Assembly: GCF_021869535.1 (NCBI RefSeq)
Contig: NW_026262666.1
Span: forward strand, 248,001-312,000
Direction of reading: 5' to 3'
DNA length: 64,000 nucleotides
From: Mytilus californianus
Lineage: Eukaryota > Mollusca > Bivalvia > Mytilida > Mytilidae
Shown here piece by piece: positions 14,301 to 29,300 of the stretch. How positions within the stretch are numbered: position 1 is the first letter of the stretch; every line of letters begins with the position of its first letter. The translations under genes and the position numbers were made by a program. A model generated the notes under the pieces. It was not told the origin of the DNA. It saw only the letters and a program-made list of their open reading frames with translations, and did no database searches.

Positions 14301-17300
14301 TGAAATCCAAATTGTTCAATAATGGAGTGGATTGTGTATTGAAATCACTTTTTCCGTCCTTCTGTTCATCCACCTATCTGCTCGTCCTTTTTTCTTCTAT
14401 TCATTCATCCATTTCTTTTGGTACGTAATACTCAGATTCTGTTTTTGGGAAGTGTGTGATATTTGGAATGGAATTTTATAATAACAGTCGTGAGTTAAAC
14501 CATGTAAATGATTTTCAGACCTGAAAGACTAGTCACTAGTTTGATAATCCTTAAAAAAATTTATAACTGTGGATTCAATTTTTCAAGGATTTTTAATTTT
14601 GTGGTTTTTCTAAATAGATATAAGAAGATGTGGTATGAGTGCCAATGAGACAACTCTCCATCCAAGTCAAAATTTTAGAAGTAAACCATTACAGTGATCG
14701 GGAAGGACGTGCGCCTTGCGCCAATTGCGCTTATTGACCAGAAATGGCGCATAAAGTAACAAATATCAGCGCCCGCGTGGCGCATGATATTTTTTACTTC
14801 GTTTTGAAACGTTGAGATATCGTCAAATGGATTTCCGATCGTATTTCGTGCCGCCATGTGTGAGTACACAACTGTGTAGTGTTCACTCCAATGATAGGAG
14901 CACCTATATATTTTTGGGACGTCTCGGGTGTTTTCCTATGGTAATAATAGCAACATGCGGTATGACTGATTACCCAAAAAACGTAATTAACCATCATTCA
15001 TGATATAATTTTTTATAAACAACTTTAATTGTGAAAATTGGCTAGTACAGGGGAGAATTCTTCTCTAATTATAATCTTTTAAGTAAGCTTGCTATTATTT
15101 CGATTGAAAAACCCAAAAGCCTTTTTATGCATAGTATAGTATTTTTCTCCATAAAAGGGGCTTAACTGTCCTGGTCAATTGTTTTGGTCTTTGGCTCGTT
15201 TTGACATTTTGTAAACATGCCTTCAGCGAATTGTTGTTGTGTCTTATCAATTAACGTTGCTCTCTACTGTTATTATTGTCATCGTGATGAAGTAATAATA
15301 ATACAAGTGCAGAGGAAATGCCAGAAACGTCCTCTAATACGGAACGTCTTGAATAAGTATGGTATCGACGAAGACCCAAATTTAATGTAAAAAACAACAT
15401 GAACATGAACAAGGGAACAGTACCAGTTTTAACATTGTAAATAAAGGTTATCGTAAATATTGCCGGGTTTGGAAGAAGTTATTGTATATTCATTGAAATT
15501 GAAATTACAAAATCACAGGAACAATATCCATGATATTAATTAGAATCATACTTGTAAGTACAGTGAAATATACACTTTTTTATTGTAAACGAATGGCCCA
15601 CTCATTTGACAACATGGCCCATTAATTCTAAAAATGGCCCATTGAATTTATTTTTGGGGGGCCCTGGGCCCATAGAGAAAAAATCCTTCCAGATCACTGC
15701 ATTATAGGTCAAAGTATGGTCTTCAACACGGAGCCTTGGCTCACACCGAACAGCAAGCTATAAAGGGCCCAAAAAATTACACAAGTGTAAAATCATTCAA
15801 ACGGGAAAACCAACGGTCTAATCTATATAAAAAAACCAGAAACAAGAAACACTTATGAGCCACATCAACAAACGACAACTACTAAACATCAGATTCCTGC
15901 ATACATTCCTAATTTTGTTGAATATTTAAATTTGTGGTTCCCTTGTACCCATGAAATCCACAAAAATTGGTATCCAATGAATATTAATGAATCCACAGTA
16001 AACCAAATATATACAGAACATTTAATTTTTTGTCAATGTCTGACAACAAATGGCAGTATAGTAATATTTTGCACGACATTTCATGCAAACTAATATGCAT
16101 CCGTCGTAAAAGATGACAGGATTTTTTTTTATGAGGAGATAAATTTAAATGTTTCAAAATTACTTTTGTTTTTTAATTCCAGATTACAACTAGTCCTTAT
16201 TAGATGTGAGAAATCTGTCCAGTATTTACCTACAACTTGTCAGAAACATTTACCTCTGATTATCTCCCCTAATCACCCACTGGAGGAAGTCTCGAAGAGT
16301 AGATTCTACATCAGGGTACCCAAACAGTCATCACACCATGTGGTAAGTCTAAGGCAATAAAAGTTGGTGAAAAAAGTTATCACATTAAAAAAAATATGTT
16401 TGCAAAATTTTGTGATGTGTAAAAAAAAACTAACCACACTTATCATCTTTAAATGCTAAGTATCATTGTTAACCTTTGTTGTTTAAAGAGAATATGCCTA
16501 TATGACCATAGAAATAACTTTTTTACAATCCTTCTCTCTTTTTTCTTAAATTATCTCTTTTGTACCAGGTAGAAACAAGGGGTCTAGGATTTAACCTTGA
16601 AAAAAAAAAAATCATAATATTGAGTGCTCAAGCTACCATACGTGTCATTTTAACCAATTTATTCATTAATGATTAGACAAATTTAGTGTTGATTTGTAAA
16701 AAGTTCTTAAATGTTAGAATTCACTTAGAAAATGTAGGATAACATATTATAGGAAAAAACATGAAATATGTTTATACAGTACATTTCCTTGAGAGGGTCA
16801 TCTCCTATTTTAAATGTTTGAAATCTTCACATTATGACCAAATCACTGAACTTTGATTGATAGTTGTCTCATTGGCAATCATACTATATCTCCTTGCAAT
16901 TATATTCATGTATTTTCAAGGTAGTTAAAGTATGATAAAAATGATAGTTTAAAGTACATTCTCTCCTAGTTATTGTACAGAAACATTTTTTAAATGAAAT
17001 TTTCAAAAACAAAAGATGTGGGACACAGTAGATTGTGGAGCTAAATTGTGGATTGTCTGATATATTTTATGTTTTTATACAAAAAAAATAATGTCAGAAG
17101 GAATTGTTGAAAATTTGAAAGTATTAAGAAATTTAAATATTTAATTATATTTGTAACATTTGTTAAAAAATGTTAACATGGTGTTATTTTTTAACAGATA
17201 GTTGCATTAGAGGAGAGTAAGAACAGGAAGGTAGACATCAAATATTACATGATTGAGACCACACCCTGTACAGCAGACGGTACTGACGATGAACTGGCAG

Positions 17301-20300
17301 AGGACGTAGGATCTAAATTATATCTTAGAGCTGGCAGACTTTATCCTCTGGACGAATTCTCATTTACACATGGACCATACACAAAGATTTATCGTTAGTT
17401 TTATTTCTGTCAAAAATAACCTTCTAATATCACTAATGACCTTATGATTTCAATAATGACCTTCTGATACTTTCAAATTGTTTCTTCGCATTAAAGTTCT
17501 CAAATTTTTTCTGTAATTTTCTATTAACATGTTTAATTTTCAATCAAAAGTCAGGGTTATATCTAAGCAAGTGCTTTTTTATTCATTATTCAAGAAAGTT
17601 TAGTATTTGTATTGTTTTGGGACTTCATTAAGATTATATATATAAAAAAAGGGTTAAATAGCCGTAGATATGTTTTACTTTTGAATTAAACTGTAATTTT
17701 GATTTTGTTATTTATTTCAGCTGAATCTGAGGAGAGTGATTACGAAATACAACAAAAGAAAAGAAAGGTACATGTTTATATATTAAAAAAGGAAGATTTT
17801 TGTCAGTTTTTGACTCATTTCAGTTATTTTTGTACATGTTTATTTATTAAACAAGGATGATTTTTGTCTTGCCTGGGAGGAAAGTGGAAAGATATCCATC
17901 TCCATTTACAGAAGAACTAGCCAAAATGAAATTCTTGAAAACAAAATCTCTGTATCTGGTCTAAATTATTTCTGTGAAAAAACTTCAGTCTCTCAATTTA
18001 GAGACGGTAAGTACAATTCTTAAGAAATAATCAAGTGCACACATTAAACACCATCAGTAAAAATTAGAATATTTCACAAGAAATAAATAAAAATTACCCA
18101 GAATATCTCTACTATGGCCAAAAAATAGAATTTAAATTGTTTGATGTTGCCTACGTACCAACTTAAAAGCAGCCTACCTGAAAAATTTTATGACACAAAT
18201 CATTGTGATTAGTTTTTTTTTTAGATTTTTTCCTGCTCAGATGTTGTTTTCTTGTGTAATCTAAGTAACTTATGTTGTTGGCAAAAAAAGGAATTTCTCT
18301 CAACCTACCCAACCCTATGAGTCATGAGTAGGCAACATTAAACAAAACTTTTTTTAAGGGTGGCCTAATTAGTCATCATGTGACTTAACGCTATATCACA
18401 TGATATAACACCTGCTTCATAATATTTTCTTTTTCAGTTGTTATTGGGAGAATATGAGGGGCCTAAGAATAAAAAGATGAAAGGATCTGTGTATATGATA
18501 CCTGAATTGACATACATTTTATCTAGCTGTGAGGAGAGACTGGCTTTTGTCAATTTAGGTTTAGAGGTAACTTTCTCTTGATCAGTTTTGTGTTGAAAGA
18601 AAACAATTGTGTCGTATGATGATTATTTTGCAATTTGGATTTAAAACATCATACTTAGCAGAAAAGAGAGAATATTATTCAGATAGGACGTTTTGTGAAA
18701 ATAATTTGAAAATCATTAAAAATTGTTATTGTCGTTGATAAATTATCTAAATGTCCTCTATTTTGAACAGTTAGTTAATACATTACATTGTAAAGTTAAA
18801 GAAAAATTATATTAAACACCACATTGGACATTAGGCAAGAAATATTCAAGCAAACATTAACCATTAAAAGGTTTCATAATTATATATTTTAAATGCACAA
18901 AATTATCAATTTGTTCCATGCTATTCTTGGGTAAGCAAGCAGTTTTGAAACCCCTATATGGTTAATATTGCCAATTAGACGAACTTTCTACCAGAGTTCA
19001 AATAAGTCTCCCTACAGCCTTCCACAAAGAGCAAAACCCCTACAGTATAGTCAATTATAAAAGGCCCCAACATGACAAAATGCGAAACAATTCAAATGAG
19101 AAAAATAACAGCCTATTTTATAAGAATACAATTTAAGAAAAACAAATATTTGAATAAACCAATTACAACCACTGAGTATATAATGTGTTCTTTGTAAGAG
19201 TGATACATATGTATGTTTTAACAGTTTCAGAAGAATGGTGTGGTCCATTCAGGAGTACAGGTGGACTGTGAAGGCACATGTTTTTGCTTATCAATAGCTA
19301 GGTTAGTAAACAAATCAGTGATAGCCTATGATTATTATAAAGATAAGGAGATGTGGTATGATTGCCAATGAGACAACAATCCACCAAAGTTCAAATGAAG
19401 TGAATGTAAAGAATTATAAGCAACCGTACTGCCTTCAACAATGAGAAAAAAAGGTATCGTATAGTCAGCTATAAAAGGCCCTGACATGAAAAATATGAAA
19501 CAAATCAATTGAAAAAAAAACTAATGGCCTAATTTATAACAAAACAATTTACCCAAAAAAAATTATGACAGACATGAACCAATAGCAACCACTGAACTAC
19601 AGGCTTTTGACTTGGGACAGGCACATAAAGAATGTGGCAGGGTTAAACATGTTTGTGCTTAATTTTGCTCACACTATAATAATATTAAACTTGAGCATTG
19701 ACCTTACCCTTTCTCAAAAAAATAATGACCTGAGATTAGAATTACAATTTTGGTTATAATCAGTGAGACAAAAACCCATCCACATTAAAATACAAAAGGC
19801 ATCTAAGCATCAGCGTAAGTTTGTGCAACAATCAATAAACAACATGTCAAGCTGTAAGTCACACAGAGTGAGGGGGCTGGAGATATCAAAATTCTTCACT
19901 TCTCCAAGGACAAGCACTGTATAAAAATCTACTTGCATGGATTTTATTTTACCTACACTACTGGTTGTGCTTTCTCATAAATTACTTGTCCCCAGACTAG
20001 TAGTTGGAACATGCTTACTTGTCTGCGAGATTTAGGGACAAGCTAATCAAGTTTCCATGGTATTTCCACATCCATGTAAGTGAAAGTATTGTGAATAAAT
20101 TTAAAAGTAACTTTAAAAAAATCAGTCATCAACAAAAATTGCATTAAGATAAAAAAAAAACTTTGGGAGATAACCAATGACAAGTTTCCTGACTTGGGAC
20201 AGATGCTAAGGTTGCTGTTAAAAAAATCATGTTTAATTTGTCAAGCTTCACTGTACCACATATGACTTTTTGATCCAGTTTAATATCAGATTTAAAAACC

Positions 20301-23300
20301 TTTATTTACAGTATGCCAGATGTTCCTAATATAATGAAAGAGACAATGGAAGGCCTAAAGAAAGCATTGTTATCACTGAAAGTTAGGATTTTATGTAAAC
20401 CAACGAGATCATGGATTGTTGAGGTTTGTTGCTTAAAATTAGGATATGAAATAGTTATATTCCTTTGATGTTTTAGTTATTTTCCTGTATTTTTATGTCC
20501 CAGCTGTAGCGGACTTAAATTTGCCTCAACCAAATGCTATGAAACTTATACACAATGCTTCTAACCACAAAATTCATATCAAGTTTCGAATTTGGGTGGC
20601 GTCACTTCTACCGTTCTAGAGTTATGCCCCTTTATAACGTTTTATGCAAGAGGGGCATCATATGCTTCCCATGGACACACTTTCCATTTATTTTTCAAAT
20701 TTCTGTCTCATCTACATCCTGTTGTCTCCCTTCTTTTTCTTAGTTTGAAGTAAAAAAATTGTGCATGCATTTATTTATGCAATTTTTGAACAATAGATAC
20801 AAATGCAAGATTGATAATTGTGATTTTAGGAAATGCTTGGTAGAAATAATGCTATCAAAATTTTAGATGCGAGTTATAATTTTTGCGATTTAACTATCTC
20901 ACAGAAATTTTTTACAGCAATAAAAGCATCGCAAAAATTTCGAAAATTTAGAGTTGTATTCCCACATCTTGATTGGAAGACAAAGTAGCAATTGAATCAT
21001 ATTAAAAGTAACCTTTTTCGCATTTTCACTATATTGTCAATTTTATTACTGAAATAGATATGAAATTGTCTCCCCTATTTGCTCCATTTTCAATTGATAT
21101 TTCAATAACTTGATTGCAAGTTGAATTGTCTTGTCACATAGCTGTAATATACACAATGATGTAAACTTCATGAAAGCCAGAAGAACCAGTTAATTGTTTT
21201 CAAATGTTTTGGATTGTGATAACAAGAGGATTTTGTACACAGTACCTTACAGTGCTTTCTGTATGATGTGTATGAAAAGAAAAGAAAGATTTTATTTTTA
21301 GCATGTCAAATAGCATCTCAACCATGGTAATTGTCAAAATAGAAGTGACCACTTGCAGTCTCACAGTTTTCAGTTTTTACTCAATTAACTACAACTATTA
21401 AATGAAAGGAATAATTCTGACAAATATATTTTCTTCTTAATAAAAATTTGGTTTGAAATCACATATGTTATTATATAAATAACACATAGCTGAGAAGGTA
21501 GATAGTTACCCTGAGAAAACATGGTCAACAGTTTGCCAAGGTTGACAATGTTTTTTAAGGGTTTATCTATCAACCTCTCAGATATGTGTTATTTAATTTA
21601 TTATACTGAATGTTCTGTTATTACTGTCTATTGACTTTTGAATTAAAAGCAAAAAATTATGACGTCTTGTACATAACAACCTTCCATATTTATTAAAGCC
21701 AACAATTGATCAAGCGTCTCCATGAAGGGTAATAGAATATTAGCCATGGGATAGAGTAAATTATCTCCCTCGTATTAACCAATCAAAATCTGGCATTTTA
21801 ACATGAAGTACAATAAAGTAAATTATCTCCCTCTTATAACCCAAACAAAATCTATCATTTTAACATGTCAGAAGTATAATGATATGTTTATATGTTTATA
21901 TTTGCAGTGTTTGTTTGCCAGATCACCACTACAGTCATTAAGCAGAAAGGAATCTGGTAAGTAAATCTATTAATAACACAGGTTTCTGGTAAATAAATCG
22001 ATTAATAACACAGGTTTCTGGTAAATAATCTATTAATAACACAGGTTTCTGTTAAATAAATCTATTAATAACACAGAGTTTTATAGCGTGTAACTTCAAA
22101 TAATGGTAAACAGGGAAGTTATATAATAACTGAATTTTGAATTTATATTTTGATTTCGTGCGTCCCTGATATGTCTTTAACAGACCAAATGTTTGTCTGG
22201 CGTACTAAATTTTAATTCTGGTATCTATAATGAGTTTAATTATATACACAGCTATGTACCTATTACTTTCAGTTTCAGTTTTTGTACAGTATAAAGAAAA
22301 CACGAGTATGTAGAAGGGCACATACTTAGCTATCAACAAATGATAATTCATTCAGTGATTGTTGATTGCAATCTAATTAACTTTGGAGTTTGTTGCCAAA
22401 GTTTACCGGATTGTAACATTGATAAACAATCATCACAGAGCATGTGGAGCATGTGACAAATAAGTGAATTGATATATATTTTTTTTATATTGTCCATGCA
22501 TTCTCAACTGTTTATTAAAACTTTTCCTTATTAGTTGTTAATGATTTGTTGTATTAAATCTGTTCTTTCAAGAATCAGTTATTCCTATTTACCTTCCAGT
22601 GCACGTTTGTTAACATTCTTTCATCACGGTTTTCTCCTCCCACTTGTGCTGTGCGGTGGCCGAAGCTGAACAAGAGGTCTCGTAGTTAAGGTCACTGCAT
22701 ATGGAAAAATATCTTTGAATAAGTATTGGGGAAGACAATAATTCAACAGCAGTACATTTATGAAGATTTTAATAATACAAAGGATGTTATTTTACAAGAA
22801 AGTTCACGTACACTTGTTTTATAGTAAAACTTAGCAATTCAAGTATATAAAACATATTCAGTTTTTTTTAAATCGAAATTTTTAAATGACTTAAAAGCTT
22901 TGCAGTTATTTCTAAATTATTTTTTTATTTTACAGGTCCAATCCAAAGAGTGATTTACATGCATGAAATAAAATCTGAGGATAGCAGTAAGAAGGTTGTA
23001 CTGATGATACTGGAGGAATGGACATCAATAGCTAATCTATATAGTCTGGTGAAGGATTTCTCTCTTGTATATAATGGTACGATAGTTTTAACTGATTAGT
23101 GAAGAGGGGTAAAGGGTAGAAAAGGGTAGTGATGGCCATACAAATTTTATTGGATGGAAAGGACATTGGCACTTCCTTATCTGTATAGTCTCAGGGGAGA
23201 TTTTCATTGAGGAGGAGGTTAGCAATTTTAAGAAAATGAAATTGATATTTCTTAAAAAGAATGTGCATAAAAAAGTGGGAAAAAAACAATTGAAATCTTG

Positions 23301-26300
23301 GACCAAATATTGTATCAAATTTTTACATCATACTGGTTTTTAGCTCGCCTGTCCGTCGCCGTCGTTAACTTTTACAAAAATCTTTTCCTCTTAAACTACT
23401 AGGCCAAATTTAACCAAACTTGGCCACAATCATATTTGGGGTATCTAGTTTTAAAAATGTATCCGATGACGCTGCCTGCTAACAAAGATGGCCGACATGG
23501 CTATAAATAAAACATAGGGGTAAAATGCAAGTTTTGTCTATTATTTTGAAAACCGTTATAAATAGAGAAAATCTGACAGAGCAAAAATGTTAAGAATGTT
23601 GAGATCTACCAATTGTCCATATGCATCAAAACTGTCAGACAACTTCTTATAGGAGTTTATTAAAAATGTATCCGATGACGCTGCCTGCTAACAAAGATGG
23701 CCGACATGGCTATAAATAAAACATAGGGGTAAAATGCAAGTTTTGTCTATTATTTTGAAAACCGTTATAAATAGAGAAAATCTGACAGAGCAAAAATGTT
23801 AAGAATGTTGAGATCTACCAATTGTCCATATGCATCAAAACTGTCAGACAACTTCTTATAGGAGTTATAACCCTTAAATGACAAATTTTACCATTTTTTT
23901 TCCATTTTTGCCTATTATCTTGAACACTATCATAGATAGGGAGAAACTTTAAATTGCAAAAATGATCAAAAAGACAAAATCTACAAGTAAGTCTCATGGT
24001 CGAAATCATCAGTCGACTCCTTATTAGAGTTATTGCCCTTTTATGACGATTTTTAGAAATTTTTTGCGTTTTTGCCTTATATCTTAAAATTATAATACAT
24101 AGATAGAAACTTAAATTAGCCAAAATGATCAGCAAGTCTAAATCTACAATTAAGACAATTTGGAGGAAATCTTCCGACAACTCCTTATACAAAACAGATT
24201 TTTGTCGTGAATTCTATTCTTGTCTACAATGTTGGAGAGTGTCCTTTGTTAAATATGCACATAGACCAAGGTGAGCGACACAGGCTCTTTAGAGCCTCTA
24301 GTTTTGTTAGTTAATCTTTGGTGCTTGTATTAAAGATAAAAATAATATTAAAGACCTTTTTTGGGTCCTTTCTTCTTCTAAAGAGTTGAATAAAAATATC
24401 CATAACTTGTTTTTTAAATTCTGAAAAAAGCACCTTCGTTTAGTATTTGAGTTAATGGCCATCGTAAATTGCTCCTAGCTGAAAATAGTATGTCGGAATT
24501 TTTACTGAAATTGGCAAAATTAGATCCATAAATGCAATTTTTTATTTGAAGGAGATTTAATTTTGTGGCAGTAACTTTTTGTACGACCGCAAAAAATTTT
24601 GCGGTCGTATATTGGTATGACGTTGGCGTCGTCGTCGTCGGCGTCGTCCGAAGACACATTGGTTTTCGCACTCTAACTTTAGTTTAAGTGAATGGGTCTC
24701 TATGAAATTTTACCATAAGGTTCAATACCACAAAAGGAAGGTTGGGATTGATTTTGGGGGTTATGGTACTAACAGTTAAGGAATAGGGGCCAAAAATAAG
24801 CATTTTTGTAACTTCCAGACATAACTTGTGTGTAAGTGTATGGATCTCTCTGACATTGTACCACAAGGTTCCATATCACACATGGAATGCTGGGATTGAT
24901 TATGGGGGTAATTGCCTCAAAATATTAGGAATTAGGGGCCAAAAAAGGGGCAAAAAACAAGCATTTTTCTAGTTTCATGACAATAACTTGTGTGTAAGTG
25001 TATGTATCTTTCTGAAACTGTACTACAAGGTTCCATATCACAAAGGGAAAGCTGGAATTGAGTTTGGGGGTAATTGCCCAAAACGTTTAGGAATAAGGGG
25101 CCAAAAATAAGCATTTTTCTAGTTTCCAGACAGTAACTTGTGTGTAAGTGTATGGATCTCTCTGACATTGTACCACAAGGTTCCATATCACAAAGGAAAG
25201 GCTGGAATTGAATTTGGGGTAATTGCCTCAAAATATTAGGAATTAGGTGCCAAAAAAGGGCCAAAAAACAAGCATTTTTCTAGTTTCATGACAATAACTT
25301 GTGTGTAAGTGTTTTGATATTTCTGAAATTGTACTACAAGGTTCCATATCATAAAGGGAAAGCTGGAATTGAGTTTGGGGGTAATTGCCCGAAACGTTTA
25401 GGAATTGGGGGCCAAAAAGGGGCCAAAAATAAGCATTTTTGTCGAGCCTGCGACTTTTGTCGCAGAAAGCTTGACATAGGGATAGTGATCCGGCGGCGGC
25501 GGCTACGGCGGCGGCGGCGTTAGCTAACTTCTTAAAAGCTTTATATTTTAGAAGATGGAAGACCTGGATGCTTCATACTTTGTATATGGATGCCTCATGT
25601 TACGAAGTTTCCGTCAGTCACATGTCCAATGTCCTTGACCTCATTTTTATGGTTCAGTGACTACTTGAAAAAAAAGTTCAGATTTTTTGTAATGTTAAAT
25701 TTTCTCTTATTATAAGTAATAGGATAACTATATTTGGTATGTGCGTACCTTGCAAGGTCCTCATGCCCGTCAGACAGTTTTCACTTGACCTCGACCTCAT
25801 TACATGGATCAGTGAACAAGGTTAAGTTTTGGTGGTCAAGTCCATATCTCAGATACTATAAGCAATAGGTCTAGTATATTCGGTGTATGGAAGGACTGTA
25901 AGGTGTACATGTCCAACTGGCAGGTGTCATCTGACCTTGACCTCATTTTCATGGTTCAGTGGTTATAGTTAAGTTTTTGTGTTTTGGTCTGTTTTTCTTA
26001 TACTGTATGCAATAGGTCTTCTATATTTGGTGTATGGAATGATTGTAAGGTGTACATGTCTAGCTGGCAGGTGTCATCTGACCTTGACCTCATTTTCATG
26101 GTTCAGTGGTTATAGTTAAGTTTTTGGGTTTTGGTCTGTTTTTCTTATACTGTATGCAATAGGTCTTCTATATTTGGTGTATGGAATGATTGTAAGGTGT
26201 ACATGTCTAGGTGGCAGGTGTCATCTGACCTTGACCTCATTTTCATGGTTCAGTGGTCAAAGTTAAGTTTTTGAGTTTTTGTCTTTTTTTCTAATACTAT

Positions 26301-29300
26301 ATGCAATAGTTCAACTATATTTGGTGTATGGAATGATTGTAAGGTGTACATGTCTAGCTGGCAGGTGTCATCTGACCTTGACCTCATTTTCATGGTTCAG
26401 TGGTCAAAGTTAAGTTTTTCGAGTTTTTGTCTTTTTTTCTAATACTATATGCAATAGTTCAACTATATTTGGTGTATGGAAATATTTTATGATCTATATG
26501 TCAGTCACGCAGGTTTTATTTGACCTTGACCTCATTTTCAAGGTTCATTGCTCAGTGTTAAGTTTTTGTGTTTTTGTCTGTTTTTCTTAAACTATAAGCA
26601 ATAGGTCAACTATATTTGTTGTATGGAAGAATTGTTAGCTGTACATGCCTGCCTAGCATGGTTCAACTGACCTTGACCTTATTTTCATGGTTCATTGGTC
26701 AATGTTTAGTTTACTTGGTTAATGTTAAGTTTATGTGACAGTTGTAATAAAGCTTTATATTTAGGACTATCAACATAATATCAATGATTAGTAAAGAAGG
26801 CGAGACATTTCAGCGTGTGCACTCTTGTTGAGTATTGGTCTTTTTTCTAATACTATATGCAATAGTTCAACTATATTTGGTATGTGCGTACCTTGCAAGG
26901 TTCTCATGCCCGTCAGACAGTTTTCACTTGACCTCGACCTCATTACATGGATCAGTGAACAAGGTTAAGTTTTGGTGGTCAAGTCCATATCTCAGATACT
27001 ATAAGCAATAGGTCTAGTATATTCGGTGTATGGAAGGACTGTAAGGTGTACATGTCCAACTGGCAGGTGTCATCTGACCTTGACCTCATTTTCATGGTTC
27101 AGTGGTTATAGTTAAGTTTTTGTGTTTTGGTCTGTTTTTCTTATACTGTATGCCATAGGTCTACTATATTTGGTGTATGGAATGATTGTAAGGTGTACAT
27201 GTCTAGCGGGCAGGTGTCATCTGACCTTCACCTCATTTTCATGGTTCAGTGGTCAAAGTTAAGGACTATCAATATAATATCAATGATTAGTAAAGAAGGC
27301 GAGACATTTCAGCGTGTGCACTCTTGTTCTAGTTTCCAGTCAATAACTTGTGTTCAAGTGTATGGATCTCTCTGAAATTGTACTGCAAGGTTCCATATCA
27401 TAAAGGGAAGGCTGGGATTGATGATGGGGGTAATTGCCTCAATATTTTAGGAATTAGGGGCCAAAAAGGGGCAAAAAACAAGCATTTTTCTAGTTTCAGG
27501 ACAATAACTTGTGTGTAAGTGTATGGATCTTTATGAAATTGTACTACAAGGTTCCATATCACAAAGGGAAAGCTGGGTTTGAGTTTGGGGGTATTTGCCC
27601 TAAATGTTTAGGAATTTGGGGCCAAAAAGGGGCCTAAAAACATATTTTTCTAGTTTCCAGACAATAACTTGTGTTCAAGTGTATGGATCTCTCTGAAATT
27701 GTACTGCAAGGTACCATACCACAAAGGGAAGGCTGGGATTGAGTTTGGGGGTGATGAATCATAAGGGGGTTCAAAAAATTGGGGGGGGGGGGATTTTTTT
27801 TTTTCCTTTTTTCTTTCTTGTAGAATTTTCCATTTTAAGTTGGTTATTTCTGATTTATATTTAAAAGCAAATAATAATGATATGGTAGGAGATACACACC
27901 AAACAGGATGTGTAAATTATTATATAATAAGTATTGTGCAATAGCAAGAAATTTTCAATTGCACAGTATTATACAATAGCAAGAAATCTTCAATTGCAGA
28001 GTATTGCGCAATAGCAAGAAATCTTCAATTGTACAGTATTGCGCAATAGCAAGAAATATCCAATAGTACAATATTGCGCAATAGCAAGAAATTGTCAATT
28101 GTACAGTATTGTGCAATAGCAAGAAATATTCAATTGCACAGTATTGTGCAAAAGAAGATACTTCCTATAAATTGCTTATTTCTTGACCAATTTCAATGGG
28201 GTTTTATTCTTGAATTCTTGGGGTTCTTTAATATGCTGAATCTAACCGTGTATTAAGTTTTTGGATTTTGGGCCCCGTTTTTAAATTGGTCCACATTGAG
28301 GTCCGAAGGGTCCAAAATTAAACTTTGATTTCATCTAAAATTGAATTATTGGGGTTCTTTGATATGCCGAATGTAACCGTGTATTTAGATTCTTAATTTT
28401 TGGTTCCGTTTTCAAATTGGTCTACATTAAGGTCCAAAGGGTCCAAAATTAAACTTAGTTTGATTTTAACAAAAATTGAATTCTTAGGGTTCTTTGATAT
28501 GCTGAATCTAAACATGTATTTAGATTTTTGATTATGGGCCCAGTTTTCAAGTTGGTCCAAATCGGGGTCCAAAATTAAACTTTGTTTGATTTCAACAAAA
28601 ATTGAATATATGAGGTTCTTTGATATGCTGAATCTAACCATGTATTTAGATTTTTGATTTTTGGGCCCCATTATCAACTTTGTCCACATTGAGGTCAAAA
28701 GGGTCCAAAATAAACTTTGTTTGATTTCATCAAAAATTGAATTCTTGGGGTTCTTTGATATGCTGAATCTAACCATGTATTTAGATTTTAGATATTGGAC
28801 CATAATAGGTGAATGTCCAATTTAAAATTTTTAAGTTCTTAGACCACATTCATTCTGTGTCAGAAACCTATGCTGTGTCAAATATTTAATCACAATCCAA
28901 ATTCAGAGCTGTATCAAGCTTGAATGTTGTGTCCATACTTGCCCCAACTGTTCAGGGTTCGACCTCTGCGGTCGTATCAAGCTGCGCCCTGCGGAGCATT
29001 TTATTTTTATCTAAATACAGAAACTGTTTTGATTGATTCAAAATTGTATTTTATAAGGGAAAATAACTCAGATGATTTAGTTTATGAAATGAATGTACAG
29101 CAAATATATATATATTATTTTTATTTGTACCAAAAGAACTTAGTTTGATGACCCCAATTTTACTGTCATTTGTGTCATTCTTCCATACTACCTTAATTGA
29201 TTAAATTAAAGTGATTTTTTTGCTGCTGTCAAAAAGTACAGGAACATTTTCATATTATAAACTACATACATGTATCTGTTATTTTACAGACACAAGGACT

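Noticed and set aside
15217-15390. 57-codon ORF inside the CAGTGATC element as a gene
   Set aside because: Short, unrecognised and within a mobile element; kept only as a remark on that element.
23815-24192. 125-codon minus-strand ORF
   Set aside because: Lies in the core of the 23341-24305 element; the composition is that of AT-rich repeat DNA.
28393-28803. 136-codon minus-strand ORF (with similar ORFs at 42798-43103 and 43195-43500)
   Set aside because: It follows the ~130-bp repeat core of the TACGACCGC element; the peptide repeats with the DNA and matches no family I know.
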